A DNA stretch of 64,000 nt from Siphlonurus alternatus (lineage: Eukaryota; Arthropoda; Insecta; Ephemeroptera; Siphlonuridae). This document shows positions 20,140 through 37,039 of the stretch, piece by piece. Numbering within the stretch: position 1 is the stretch's first letter; every line of letters starts with the position of its first letter. The notes under the pieces were generated by a model. The model had not been told where the DNA came from and searched no databases. It was given only the letters and a program-made list of their open reading frames with translations. The position numbers and the translations under genes were made by a program. Location: the NCBI GenBank assembly GCA_949825025.1, contig OX463787.1:13885707-13949706 (forward strand), written 5' to 3'.

Positions 20140-22838
20140 TTAATTGTAATGATAAATATTTTCTAAACTAATATTAATTTTATATTTATCACCAAATAAA
20201 CAGCTTCTTAATTTACCACGAATCAAAACTAGTAACCAAAATAAGACATGTGTAATTGCCAGTATAACACAGAATCCAAGACATGCTAAAACAGCCCACT
20301 GTGGTTTACTCCAGTCCAGGGGAGAGTATATATTTTTCTCATTTAGTTCAGTAGTACCTCCAGCAAGATAATAAAATCCAGTAAAAAATGAATATATCAT
20401 CCCTAATATGATTGGTTGATAAAAATGCAGTAGTTTGATTGGATGAGCGCAGATAAAGATGTCAATCAAAACAATTATGGTGTTAATCATGTGGACAGAT
20501 ATGTTGTCAAAGTCCACAATACTGGTTCCTGAAAAAAAAAATTAATTCAAAACATAAAAACAAATTTTTAAATAAATTATTTCAATTGCCCCCTCCCCTG
20601 AATTATTATACTATATAGTAATCAATGTTTTTTTGGGCTCTTTCCTAAACAGGACGGCCAGGGCAAGCAATCCATCCAGAAATTCACTTTGTTTTGACTG
20701 AGAAAATCATGGAAACCTTATTCAGAATGGTCGTTTTTTGATAAATCGATCAGTCATGCGATCAATCGATAATTTTTAAAAGTAAAATATTGAAATATAG
20801 ATCATTTTGGAGTTAATTTTAATTAATTAAATGCTGATTTGACTCAATATAATATATAGTAATATAATTATAACCGTGAAGTGCAAGCCAGGACAGTTCT
20901 ATTTTAGAAATAAGGGAGATTGCATTTATTCTTACCTGGATTGTAAACGATTACCCAGTATCCAAATGTGATGCCAGGAGCCAGGTCATTAGCCAGGTTG
21001 TTACATGTCCAGTACGTCTTGTGAAGTGTCGTCATAGTGGAGTCTGTGAGTAGAGAATTCTTTATTTTATGGTAGAGATAAAATTTTTGCAGGATAATAA
21101 TAATTTCAGTAAATATTTCTAGTCATTTTTTTGCTTATTTTTTTCCTCCTATATACTGTTATTTTCCACACTAACTTTCCCTTTTTTATGTTATACTGAA
21201 AGAAATTGTTTTTTTTTTTAAATAGTTTTTCATATTATTTAATTCAAAAAGTATTGTCTGTAATTATAAATGGTAAAATTGTTAATTTATGTATATAATG
21301 CTATAGTTATGGTAATACCCAATAACTTCGATTAGATTTTTTACGATACATGTTCAAAATTAATAAAAACGCATAAAAAAAATCATATTAAAAAATGATA
21401 AAAATATAACCTTTATCAATTCATCTAAACCCTTACCTCGTCTCCCCATCACATGTCTGGTAGTGATGATCACTGCCAACCAGGCCTGGATGAACAGTAA
21501 CATGAACCCCCAGCTAGTGAAGTAGATGAACCATTTGGCACGGCGAACCAAACCTCCGGGTGATCCCAAAGTACGTATCTCCAGAATTTTCAATACCAAA
21601 GCAACAAGAAGGAAGAGTGCGAGCAGCCAACGGTACACCAAGTATGTCCATTTGAGGAGAGTACTGTTGCCCTGCCACTGAAAATAATGATATGATATAT
21701 ATCTCTCTTCTCGTCTTTTTTACTTTTATTTTGCAACATTTTCGAGGAAACAAAAGACATTCTCTTTTCTCAGTTTTCTCTCATTGAGTATAGGGTAGCG
21801 CCACGAGATTGTTGGGTTGCTTACAGGATAACGTCTTGACGGTTACCTCCCCTCCCTTCCCCTAACGAAGAGCAAGAGTACTCGTAAAATTATTGAAAAA
21901 AAAAAAATAAATAAAAATTTTGACTTTGTTGACACCTATGTTTATTTAAGGACAAAAAAATGTTACTGGTGTATTCTTTATAAACTAGCAGGTGATATGA
22001 ACACGATATAAATGTAATAATTGCTGTCTATAATTTATAATTAATTTTTTTCTACATTTTCTATTAATTTTCAATGGTTTTACGAATACTCTTGCTCTTC
22101 GGTAGGGGAAGGGAGGGGAGGTAAACACAGGCCGTTATCCTGTAAGCAGACAACCCAACAATCTCGTGGCGCTACCCTATATTATATAAAATATTAAAAA
22201 TATTATTTTCATTTCATCCTCACTTTAAGCAATACAAGAAAGAAATAGAATGATGTGTTTTTGAGGTAAAAATACGCAATAAGAATGATAATTAAACGTG
22301 TTAAGGTAGAGATAATGTCGGTCAGCTGTTTTTTTAGCTCCATTTGATTAACATGTAAACCTTAGCATATTCACAAAAATTCTGATTTTTTTTGGAGAGG
22401 CAGATATTAGTGCCTAAAAGCGATAGAAAAAGTTTCAAAACAATTAAACAAGCCGATTTTTTTTAATTAATTTTTTAGTTTGTCTCTCCATGGGAAAGCC
22501 CTATGCTGAAAATTAAAGAAATTAATTTAAAAAAAGCGGCTCGTTAAAGTGTTTTGAAAAATTTTCTATGGTTTTTAGGCACTAATATCTGCCTCTCAAA
22601 AAATTTTCAGAAATTTTGTGAATTTGCTAAAGTTTACATGTTAGTCAAATGTGGCTAAAAAAAACAGGTGACCGACGTTATCTCTACCTTAAGGCTGAGA
22701 TGAAGATGAATATTTTCAAATAGGGTTGGCAACAACATCAACCAAAAATTAGCTTACCTCACTTTCAGCAAACTCCTCCGGCTTATCATGTTCTAGAGAA
22801 ATTAATTTGCAACAATTCTTCTGCTTGTCAACAGCCAT
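20140..22838 (-). CDS. Rolling-stone-like multi-pass membrane protein, copy A
   Basis: Minus-strand exons: 22758-22838, 21437-21677, 20936-21043 and 20140-20528. All are GT-AG, joining to 272 residues. The start MAVDKQKNCC is the only ATG of exon 1. About six hydrophobic segments are visible: VYRWLLALFLLVALVL, the stretch around WGFMLLFIQAWLAVIIT, GITFGYWVIVY, INTIIVLIDIFIC, IILGMIYSFFTGFYYLAG and LACLGFCVILAITHVLFWLL. Words such as LDWSKPQWA fit the protein rolling stone family, named after a Drosophila gene needed for myoblast fusion. The molecular activity of most members is unknown. It is the last of three tandem copies in transcription order. Intron 1 carries two MITEs. The tail after CLFGDK is short and polar. 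Confidence 0.85.
20698..20733 (+). repeat. Copy of the conserved SINE-core-like motif, in intron 3 of copy A
   Basis: CATGGAAACCTTATTCAGAA followed by TGGTC matches the shared core. It is followed by the hairpin TCGATCAGTCATGCGATCAA. Confidence 0.5.
21789..22181. mobile_element. MITE with GGGTAGCGCCACGAGATTG ends
   Basis: GGGTAGCGCCACGAGATTG at the left is exactly inverted at the right. TATA lies outside both ends. The inner arms share GTTGGGTTGC, TAACG and CCTCCCCTCCCTTCCCCTA. A second copy lies at 48900-49278. Confidence 0.85.
22301..22692. mobile_element. Palindromic MITE with TTAAGGTAGAGATAA ends
   Basis: TTAAGGTAGAGATAA is inverted as TTATCTCTACCTTAA. The arms share TAACATGTAAACCTTAGC, GAGAGGCAGATATTAGTGCC and a centre around CCATGGGAAAGCCCTATGC. 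The terminal TTAA points to a piggyBac-type insertion target. Relatives are at 28194-28550, 53095-53501 and 59602-59878. Confidence 0.8.
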
Positions 22839-22954
22839 TGTCAACTCTCTTCAAGTATCGAGTACAAAATGAAAGGATGGCTATATAAGAGAACAAAATT
22901 ACATAACTCTTCAGGAAAAACCCTTTGATACTGAAGAAAAAAAAATACATAAAT

Positions 22955-23166
22955 AAAGTCAAATTTATATTCCCTTTGGAAGTAGCCGGAAGTGTAAGAT
23001 TTCTGGTCTTCCTAGTATTATTTCAGCGTTACAATTTCACATATATGTCAGTACTTCTACTTGAAAACACTCTGTAAAGTTTCAAAACTGAATTAGAAAC
23101 AGAAGAGCTGCAAACTTCACATTTCCGGTTACTTCAGGGAGGAATATAAAACTAATTTGACTGTAT
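22955..23166. mobile_element. MITE of the CCGGAAGTAGCCGGAAGT family
   Basis: AAGTCAAATTTATATTCCC at the left faces GGAATATAAAACTAATTTGA at the right. GTAGCCGGAAGTG and TTTCCGGTTACTTC lie inside. It is directly upstream of rolling-stone copy A. Confidence 0.75.
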
Positions 23167-23292
23167 ATTAAGGAAATAAGTGACCACAGCTTAAGTGTCA
23201 CTCATATTTTTAGAAGCCATCCTGTTTATCAGATTGTAGATTACATTTTTTTATTAACCACAGAGGAAGTATCATCCGAAAGTGAGAGGTTT

Positions 23293-23470
23293 ATACAGTC
23301 AAATTCATTTTATATTCCAGCCGGAAGTAGCCGGAAGTGACTTCTTTCTGACCTTCCTTTTTATATTTTAAGTTTAAAATTTTGCAGAAAGGTTTGTATT
23401 AAGACTAATTTTCAGTTTGCAAAAGTTCAAAACTGAGAAGTACACGTACGATAAAGGAGACTGGAATACA
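23293..23470. mobile_element. MITE of the CCGGAAGTAGCCGGAAGT family, left half
   Basis: TACAGTCAAATTCATTTTAT and CCGGAAGTAGCCGGAAGTGA are intact. The right end is not recognisable. Confidence 0.6.
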
Positions 23471-24230
23471 ATGTGACTAGGATAGGAAAGCTGTGAGCTG
23501 TTTTCTTATGTTTAAGAATTGCCCCGTTATTCACCTGCAAATTTATCATTGTTGATGTCCGATCACATTGTGCAGCCTTTTTCAGTCCACCAAATGGGTT
23601 ATACAAGTAATTTTATTATTCTTACCTTTTTTTTCTCCATCCCATACTGATGTATTTTTAACCCAATAAAAAATTATTATTAAATATTTGCATGACTATA
23701 TAACGTTGTTTTTTTAACGGTGTCAGAGGGTTTAAAAATATGAGAAAATATACACAACATAACTCGATATCCTTTATTAAAAATCACCAATAAAAAATTA
23801 TATGCAATTTATTTTAATTATTTGTCGAATTCCAAGTACATTTTTTCATAAAAGTTATAATATAAATATTGCATTAAGATACGTCCAAAGGACAAATATG
23901 GTCCATAATACAAACAACTATCCAAATTTCACTGAGAAAAAGCTATGATATAGTAATTACAATTAATAATGATAAATAATTAATAATAAATCTTGATGCT
24001 TTTGTAATTTCTTAAACGATGTTGGTAATTTATTATACTGCTGCATGTATACATTTATGAATGAGATAAATGTTAATTAACTTAGCATATTATTAATTAT
24101 TGTTAATTTCAAAAATCTCTTGAGTACCACCATTTTTTGAAATTTCATTTACATGATGTCAATTAAAATGTAATCCTAATTTTAATTTAAATTAACCTAA
24201 ACCTAAACTTTAATTTTAATATTTATAAAT
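23471..24230. other. AT-rich spacer between rolling-stone copies A and B
   Basis: It contains a short TTTGCATGACTAT block related to the repeat at 6250-6345. No gene is seen. Confidence 0.5.
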
Positions 24231-24233
24231 TTT

Positions 24234-27200
24234 CTACTTTTCTCCAAGTAAATAGCTTCTTAATTTACCACGAATCAAAACTAATATCCAAAACATGACA
24301 TGTGTAAATGCCAGCACAATACAGAAAAGAAAACATGCTAAAATAGCCCACTGTGGTTTACCCCAATCCAGGGAAGGGTATATATTTTTCTCATTTAGTT
24401 CAATGATACCTCCAGCAAGGTAGTAAAATCCAGTAAAAAATGAATATATCATCCCTAATATTATTGTTTGACAAATATGTTGTAGTTTGACTGGATGAGC
24501 GCAGATACAGATGTCAATCAGAACAATTATGATGTTAATTATATGGACAACTATGTTGTCAAAGTCCACCACGTGGGTATCTGTAACAAAATTAATTCAA
24601 ATGATCAACCTGTTATGAAAATATTTTATTACATAAATGAATGGTGGGCATGAAATTATGCTACTCTGATTTTTTCCCGGAAATATTGGTAAAAAATTAT
24701 TAGAATAATTTGAACCACGCCCCTTTTAGTTTTTATCCTTTTATTCAAAAAGTGACTCCTATTAAAGCCTATCTCTGTATTTTCAATAATTTTTTAAAAA
24801 TAGTACTAGGGCTGTAAAAATATTAAAAATTTGTACCCTCGACTATCCATTTCTGAAATAAAAAATTTCATGCAGGTTGCCCCTTATAAAAAAAAAATAT
24901 GTAAAAAAAAAATAAATTACTATCGCATCCCAGTTAGTAGTAAATCGTTTCAACTCCGTGTAACTTCATTAAGAATACGTTATTAAAAAAAAAAATACAA
25001 GGTACACTGCAAAAACAACTAAAAACCAAAGGCATTGAGAATCTCCACAATCACTTTTGCATCACCAAAAGTGTTTAGCTTCTCAATGCTTTTATTGTTT
25101 ACGGTCTTCATACCTGTTGTAAAAAGCTAAAAAGTGATCACCAATCTAACTACTCGCCAGCTTAACTTCGGTAATCACTTTCGATCATACCCTTACCACT
25201 GCACTGCTAATGCTTTCTTAGTAGGAAGAGTATTATTGAGGTATATAAAATAAATAAGAGCTATGGTGAAATGACAAGGGTTCATTTTAATACAAGGCTA
25301 TACAAATTTCGATCCTAGGGTAAAATTTGATGGCGGTTCTAATGGCGACCCTTAAGTTTGCGACCCTTTGACCCTTAAGGGTCAAAAGACCCTTAAAATT
25401 TTTTTTCGTGAAAAATTGCAAAATTGACATTAGCAATGTCCTTAATTAACTTTAGAGCTCTTATTTACACATTTCAAGGGTCGACCCTTGGGGTCTAACA
25501 GGGGTCATTTTTTTAAAGTTACAAATATTTATAACAAAATTTGTCAAAAACTGTGAGGATTATGGATTTAGCATTGGCTTTAATTGATTCAGTAAGAATA
25601 ATGACCCTCTAAAGGTCAACCCCTAAAATATATTACGATCTATTCCGCATATAATACTTCTAAATGCTATTAACATGCAATTTCTGAATGCTAATTCTAT
25701 TAACAAAAATCTAATGTTTAAAACGTTAGTTTTTAAATGGTAAAAACAGTGATTAAATAGCAAAGACATTTAGCTATTTTTCTAAATACTTTTAATTTTT
25801 TAATCAAACCCTATTGGGTACTTTTATTTACTAATTACATACTATTTTGAAACCCCGAACCTTCCGAAACCCTAACTTAGCGTTTCACAGGCTCTTCCGG
25901 AACGGGGGCGGCCACGGCCTTGCAATTCATCCCGGCATTTGCCTGCGACTGAGGGAAACGTGGAAACCTTAGCCAGGATGGACGCTACAGCTTTTGTCAA
26001 TGAACCGGATGTGCAATGGTCCAAAGCCAGGGGAACCACATGGTGGAAAAGCCCAACCTCTGGGTGGAAAACGTGTTTTTTGTTGTAAATGGTCACCCAT
26101 TCAACTACTAACCACGCTTGGCGTTGCTTAACTTCGGTGATCTGACGAGAACCGGTCAAGTGCACTGCGCAACACCTCCACATATTAGTATTATTACCTG
26201 GTTTGTAACCGATAGTCCAGTACACAGTTGTGATGACAGGAGCCACGTCATTAGAAAGGTTGTTACATATCCAGTATGTCTTGTGAAGTGTCGTCATTGT
26301 AGAATCTGTTACAGGAGAATAACTATTTCAGTAATATCTTTAATATTCACCGTTTGCCATTTGTTTTTAAATGTTTTCTTTCACTATCGCAGCAATGTAA
26401 TATATCCGATTAAACAAAATATTATTATTTATACGTTTTTAAAAAATGTTAAATTGAAATTGTGTTTGTCCAAATTAATACTTTTTTAACTCCTTAATTA
26501 GAAATATTATAGGGTTTGTAATTAAATATAATTAAAATTATTTTTTTTAGTAACGCTATTTTTGCAGTAAAATGTTTGAGGTCGATACTCTAATGTGCAC
26601 TTATAACATTATTATTATACTGTACTAGATTATATATAAATATTATAATATATAAGATTATAAGATTAAATAATAATAATATACTCCCTAGCGGGGCCAA
26701 CAAGTTTATTGTAAAATTATAAAGCCAGTACCTATATAATGACGAATTAAAAATAATATATAATAAAAATAAAAACGCCCACAAATGGTACATAATTAAT
26801 AATATTCGATCTGTATATATTTATGACAGTAAAAAATATATAGTCCACATATAATATAGCCTAAGTTATTAAAAATTATTATTAATAACACGTACATCGT
26901 CTCCCCATCACATGTCTGGTAGTGATGATCGCTGCTAAAACAGATTGTGTAGTCAGTAACATGAACCCCCAGCTTGTGAGATAGGTGAACCATTTGACAC
27001 GACGAACCATATCTTCGGGTCCTCCTAATGTACGTATCTCCACGATATTTAACACTAGAGAGATGAGAAGGAAGAGCGCAAGCAGCCACCGGTACACCAA
27101 GTATGTCCATTTGAGGAGAGTACTGTTGCCTTGCCACTGAAAATAAGAAATATTAATGAGTTTTGGTCATTTTCATTTTAACATTTAGAATTTGAGCCTG

Positions 27201-28013
27201 TAAAGTATGCAACTTGTTTAGCTTCTTAGTAAAACAATACAAAAAGTTAAAGATTAATCATCGTGATGGCCATATTGCTCAATATTTTTCCGATCGTGAA
27301 CTGAAAATATTTTTAGTTCATAAATTAAAAATTAAAGGTAAAAATAAATGTTACGTTTGTTGATTAAAAAAAAAAAAAAAAAAAAAGAATCGGTGTAGAT
27401 TTAGAGCTTTTTTTTTTCTTGTGAACTCAAAAATTTCACCGATTATGGTCTATTTTTTTTTTTTTTTTTTTTTTTTTAAGAAAGTTAATTTCATGATATT
27501 AAAAAGGTTTTCTACAGTTTTCAGAATGGTTGTAAAATATACTGAGACCATTTTTCTTACCATGAACATTAATCCTAAGCTCAATTTGATGATGTGTATT
27601 ATATTACACATGTGTTTATTAAAAAAATTGACACATATATCTTTCATCACTATAACATATCTCATAAGCAGATAATATTCAAGGAGAGCTGTAAAGGAAA
27701 AAAACTTTACTTTTAACGTAAAGTTATCCGTCACAACAATTTTGTAATTTAGCTAAGGAAACACGGAAACCTCAATCATTATGGTCAATAATGATAAAAA
27801 AAAAATATCCTGGCAGCAACTTATTTTCACCATCGTACATAAAGATAAAGCGACGAGATTTGAACTCACAATCTTTTCAATGAAAACCATATTGTGAAAT
27901 TAATTAATTAATTAAGGATACTTTACCTCACTTTTAGCAAAATCCTCCGGCTTGTCGTATTCTAGAGTTAATACTTCACCACAAATTCTCCGTTTGTCAT
28001 CTGGCATGGCCAT
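24234..28013 (-). CDS. Rolling-stone-like multi-pass membrane protein, copy B
   Basis: Minus-strand exons: 27927-28013, 26896-27136, 26198-26305 and 24234-24580, joining to 260 residues. Exons 2 and 3 keep the 241- and 108-nt lengths of copies A and C. Exon 2 uses the donor GTACGT in place of GTAAGG, and the junction codon becomes Tyr where A and C have Asp. The protein starts MAMPDDKRRICGEV; a second ATG follows two codons later. Six hydrophobic segments match copy A. The protein stops at LLGEK, about 14 residues before the end of copy A. Intron 3 (1.6 kb) carries two SINEs with 5S-like heads, one ending about 35 bp from exon 3, and a degenerate foldback MITE. All splice sites and the frame are intact, so it is probably functional. 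Confidence 0.82.
24645..24890. mobile_element. Degenerate foldback MITE of the CAGAAATGGATAGAG family
   Basis: The arms GAAATTATGCTACTCTGATT and ATTTTTAAAAATTATT-like blocks, and the end TTCATGCAGGTTGCCC, match the other copies. Both arms are eroded. Confidence 0.6.
25010..25215 (-). mobile_element. SINE with a 5S-rRNA-like head (second family)
   Basis: On the minus strand ATTACCGAAGTTAAGCTGGC and GTAGTTAGATTGGTGATCAC align with the inner promoter region of insect 5S rRNA (ATCACCGAAGTTAAGC... GTTAGTACTTGGATGGGTGA). The body after it (TATGAAGACCGTAAACAATA and on) differs from the 25860-26165 element. Confidence 0.6.
25216..25860. repeat. Intron sequence with repeated GACCCTTAAGGGTC words
   Basis: At 25320-25620 the words GACCCTTAAGGGTC, GACCCTT and AAGGGTC recur many times in both directions, making short nested hairpins. 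No terminal repeats or coding sequence were found. Confidence 0.45.
25860..26165 (-). mobile_element. SINE with a 5S-rRNA-like head
   Basis: On the minus strand it opens with GGTTCTCGTCAGATCACCGA, AGTTAAGCAACGCC and GTTAGTAGTTGAATGGGTGA, a close match to the internal promoter region of 5S rRNA. A body of about 240 bp follows, with CCACCATGTGGTTCCCCTGG and the core CCTGGCTAAGGTTTCCACG. This is the SINE3 layout. A headless relative lies at 320-460. It lies in intron 3 of copy B, in the same orientation as the gene. Confidence 0.75.
27753..27882. mobile_element. SINE-like fragment: core motif plus tRNA-like 3' half
   Basis: The core GGAAACACGGAAACCTCAAT is at 27757. At 27846-27882 the minus strand reads GATTGTGAGTTCAAATCTCG, the T arm of a tRNA with a good B box (GAGTTCAAATC). 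The order fits a tRNA-headed SINE on the minus strand with a shortened body. It lies in intron 1 of copy B. Confidence 0.5.
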
Positions 28014-28193
28014 CTCTCTTCAAGACTGAAAGGATGGACTGTAAGTACTGCAAAGAAATAAAATAACATGACTCTCCAGGAAGAAGCATTGCTATGTACA
28101 GCAGAAAATCATACGTAAAATAATGAAGAAACGAAGGAAATAAGTGACCACAAGTGATGTATTGATGATAGTCACTTTTTATTAAACCGAATG

Positions 28194-28550
28194 TTAAGGT
28201 AGAGATAACACGCCCAATGCTAAAAAAATCCCTTTTATGAAATTATTAAAAAAAAAAATAATAAAACGTTTTCCTTTACATCCCCTATCAGTAGCTAAAA
28301 TATCAGGTATACATAAATGAGCTAGTTTTCGAGTTATTAATTTTTAAAGTTGACTAATTTAACATGGAGAAATAGAACTTCCATGTTAAATTAGTCAACT
28401 TTAAAAATTAATAACTCGAAAACTAGCTCGTTTTTGTATAACTGATATTTTAGCTACTGATAGGGGATGTAGAGGAGAATATTTTAAAAAAAATTATAAT
28501 TTTCATGAATGGGATTTTTATTAACATTGGGCGTGTTATCTCTACCTTAA
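28194..28550. mobile_element. Palindromic MITE with TTAAGGTAGAGATAAC ends, different interior
   Basis: The ends equal those of 22301-22692, but the interior is another palindrome: ACTGATAGGGG, TTTTAGCTACTGATA, and arms meeting around CATGGAGAAATAGAACTTCC. One half also occurs at 19660-19800. TTAA flanks both ends. Confidence 0.8.
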
Positions 28551-28859
28551 TTAATTAATTAAAGTGTTAAAATAAATAAGTTTTTTTTTTTTAGGAATTC
28601 TCAAGCCTAACTGCTTTGTTTTAAATTTTAATCACTACAATATTATTTAAATGTCCACGAGATACATTTTAAAATATCCAATATATTATCACGAAGCTGT
28701 AAAATTCATAATATGACGTTATAATTATGCAAGTCAGAAGTGCAGTAATGTGGTAATGCACTCGCAATGCGTCTAGATGACGCATTAGCATTGCATTGAC
28801 CAGACACTTCGTAATTGGAGTTACATAAGCCGCCTCTAATTGGGTCAGGGTATGCTTGC

Positions 28860-29030
28860 TTGCACTTGAAACAGCTGATAGGGCTCGGACTGGCCATAAG
28901 ATTAAAGAACTTTGAATTTGAATAGGGCTGGGTTACAAATCCTTGACTGGCCTCTCCACTTTTTAAGACGGAGACCATAAAAAAGTTAAATCAGGCCCCC
29001 TCCCATGCAGGTTGCCCCTGTTCCCTGTAA

Positions 29031-29061
<31 letters not shown>

Positions 29062-29100
29062 GGCCCTGAACTGGCCCCTAGCTTTCCAATCCGAGATGAT
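28860..29100. repeat. Dispersed repeat with GGCTCGGACTGGCCAT
   Basis: GGCTCGGACTGGCCAT, CTTGACTGGCCTCTCCACTT and GCAGGTTGCCCCTG recur in the same order at 57110-57300. A TA microsatellite has grown inside at 29037-29062. The class of element is unknown. Confidence 0.65.
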
Positions 29101-29186
29101 TAAATTAATTTCCACTTATCTTTGACTTAACGTAACAAACGTTTTTCTTTTGTCTTCCAATATAATTATACTATATAATCAAAGAT

Positions 29187-29470
29187 ATGTACAGTAAAAT
29201 TAATTTAATATTCCCACCGGAAGTAGCCGGAAGTGAGAGGTTTCTGTCCTTCCTGTTTGCATTTGAAGTTTGAAATTTTACAGAGCTTTGCAATAAGAGG
29301 ACTGACTTGTTTGCAAAACTACAAAAATCGGACATGAACAAAAAGATAAAAAACTACTCATTTCCGGTTACTTCCAGAGGGAATTTTAAATAAATTTGAC
29401 TGTAATATTCCTACCGGAAGTAGCCGGAAGTGGGAAGTTTCAGGTCATCTTGTTCATTTCTGAGTCCTAT
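29187..29470. mobile_element. MITE of the CCGGAAGTAGCCGGAAGT family plus a second left arm
   Basis: A full copy runs from TACAGTAAAATTAATTTAAT to AAATTTGACTGTA (29404). A second left arm with ACCGGAAGTAGCCGGAAGTG follows at once, so two copies share or abut one end. Confidence 0.75.
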
Positions 29471-29963
29471 ACAATATAATATATACACAGTACATAGTCT
29501 TATAAATTTGCAAACAATTTAGTACTCTTCTTACAAAATTTTTTAACCAAAATTTCAAAATGCGGAAACGAAAGTGAGCTAGGTTTGTATCGTTCCTATT
29601 TTTTTACTTACATTTTTTTTTACCGAATTTCCCGTTTAGTCTGTTTACTCCGGTGCCTGGGATCGAATTAACTCAATTTCTAAATATATTTTCAGTGCCT
29701 AAATACACCTGAATATTTAAGACAAATAATTCAGGTGTTAAGAGACATAAATGTACTGGAAGTCAGTCAAATTTCAAATATACTTAAAATAAATACAGAC
29801 AAAAAAATGCTAAGATTGTAAAGGTTCAAATAACTGGCTACATAATTAACATAATTAAAGGCTAAATACATTATACATTTGTATATTTTATTTGCACTGA
29901 GTATACACAGTGGAAAAACACGTTACAGCATTTGTTAACAATCAATTTGTTCTCACAAGAGAA

Positions 29964-30026
<63 letters not shown>

Positions 30027-30515
30027 AAGTTTCAGTGAATTAAAAACACACAAAATTATTAAGAACATGTTGTCAAATATTACGTAAAACCTATATATAG
30101 TAGTTGTGCACACATTTTTACCCCAGTAATTAGAGTATTTAATTTGTTTATAACAGATTGGGAAATTTTAGTCTTAATAGATTTGGTATTTTAATAGTAA
30201 TATCAAATTAAATTTATTTTTTCTTAATTAAAAAAGAATTGGGAAAAATTCAGTAAGCGTTATTTTGAAGCGATTTAAGAAGCGTTTTTGATAGGTACGA
30301 AAAACGCTTTTAAAAAAATGAAATCAGTTTAAATTCATAATTTAATGGTATCATAAAATTGATTTATAAAATCATGTAGAAATATTTTATTCTCAAATTA
30401 AGTTTCTCTCTCTCTCTCTTTCTCTTCATTGGCTAAGCATTCTGCAAAATATCAATTGTCAATTCTTAGATTGCTGTTTAATGCTTGATGAATATTGAAA
30501 CTTAATAACTTAATA
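29471..30515. other. AT-rich spacer between rolling-stone copies B and C
   Basis: A TA microsatellite fills 29966-30018. No gene is seen. Confidence 0.55.
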
Positions 30516-30522
30516 TTTAACC

Positions 30523-35742
<5,220 letters not shown>

Positions 35743-36008
35743 GGTCAACTATCTACAAGTTTTCAACAAAGACTGACAGAATGGAAGGATCGAGTCACGC
35801 GGATATCCATTTTTAAACATTGTATCGAATTTTTTAAGGAAAAAGAGTTGTGTAATATTCTAGGAAAACTCGCAGTAGAATTAAGTTAATTTTATAATAA
35901 TAATTATATACATGTCACAATTGTGGGAAATTTGCTCCAGGCTCATATGTTCTGTATAGGAAACTTAATATAATTTGAACTATAGATGATATTCATTATA
36001 ATATATGC

Positions 36009-36820
36009 ACCTAACCAGAGCGTACTTGAGTAGGTACTTGAGTAGGAGGCCAAAACCCAGCCGGCGCGATCGTCATCTGTCGAGACATTAGCCGTCCGGA
36101 ATTTAAAAAATAACATGCAATGTAATCGGGAGGAAATATTTTTTTTTAAATATTTACTTGATATTAATGAAGGTGTCTTGTAGTGCAATAATACTTCAAT
36201 GTAGTCTCCCGTTTGCTAATTATTTTATTTAGTTCATAAATATCATACTTCTTGAGATATAAGACGGTAAAGTTAGGGCGGGAACTTGGTTCTATCTTCC
36301 AAGCTTTAGTAATGTATCATGACGTCACGAAATATTGAAAATATAAAAGTACTTGAATCAACTTTCATACATTATTTTCGATGTAGTAAATAACTTTACT
36401 TGATACATACGAAGTATAGAAAATGCAATTAAGTAAAGTGAAAGTCACTCGCTATGAAGAAAGGCTTTCAATGTTCATATGACGTCATCGCCAGTAAACT
36501 GACTTTTATTACTTCGCGCATGCCGGCGCATGCGCAGATGTAACAGAAGTAGCAGAAGTCGGGTTCATAAAAGTTTAATTTAAGTGTATTAATATTGTTT
36601 TTGCGTGAAAAAAAAGGTTGTCCAGTAAGATTAAACTATATTAGAGTTAAACTTGTTTCATTTTGAAAACTCTAGCATACAGCGTAATTGTCGTAAATCG
36701 CGACCAAAGTCAAGCCCTCTCCCATTTGATTACACGCAAACCTGCTGCTCAGTAGGACGGCTATTGAAAAGTGGGCGCGGTCGTGTTGTGGCCTTCTACT
36801 CAAGTTTGCTCTGACCTAAC
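36009..36820. mobile_element. DNA transposon without coding capacity, CAGAGC ends, 798 bp
   Basis: CAGAGCGTACTTGAGTAG at 36016 faces CTACTCAAGTTTGCTCTG ending at 36813; the inverted repeat goes on through GGCC and GCGC-rich blocks. ACCTAAC occurs directly outside both ends (36009-36015, 36814-36820), a 7-bp target duplication. The ends and duplication are hAT-like. The interior contains TGACGTCA and the word GCATGCCGGCGCATGCGCAG. Confidence 0.75.
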
Positions 36821-37039
36821 ATTAACAGCACGCACTTTTTTTCAATTTTTAAATTTTAAGTTATAATAATTAACAATTGTTAATATTTTATTAATTATTT
36901 AGTAAGTAATTAATTATAATTTTTGTTATTTTCTTAACATAAAAATTATTATAAATTTACAAGTTATAAAATGAAATTCATAATTCATTATATTAATTTA
37001 TTAATTTGTATTATTAGTATTTAAATATTTAATTCAAAA

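Noticed and set aside
25872..26297. 141-codon minus-strand frame as one gene
   Set aside because: It joins rolling-stone copy B exon 3 with read-through into the intron and a 5S-headed SINE. Only 26198-26305 is exon.
26796..27137. 113-codon minus-strand frame at copy B exon 2
   Set aside because: It is an alternative frame over the real exon 26896-27136.
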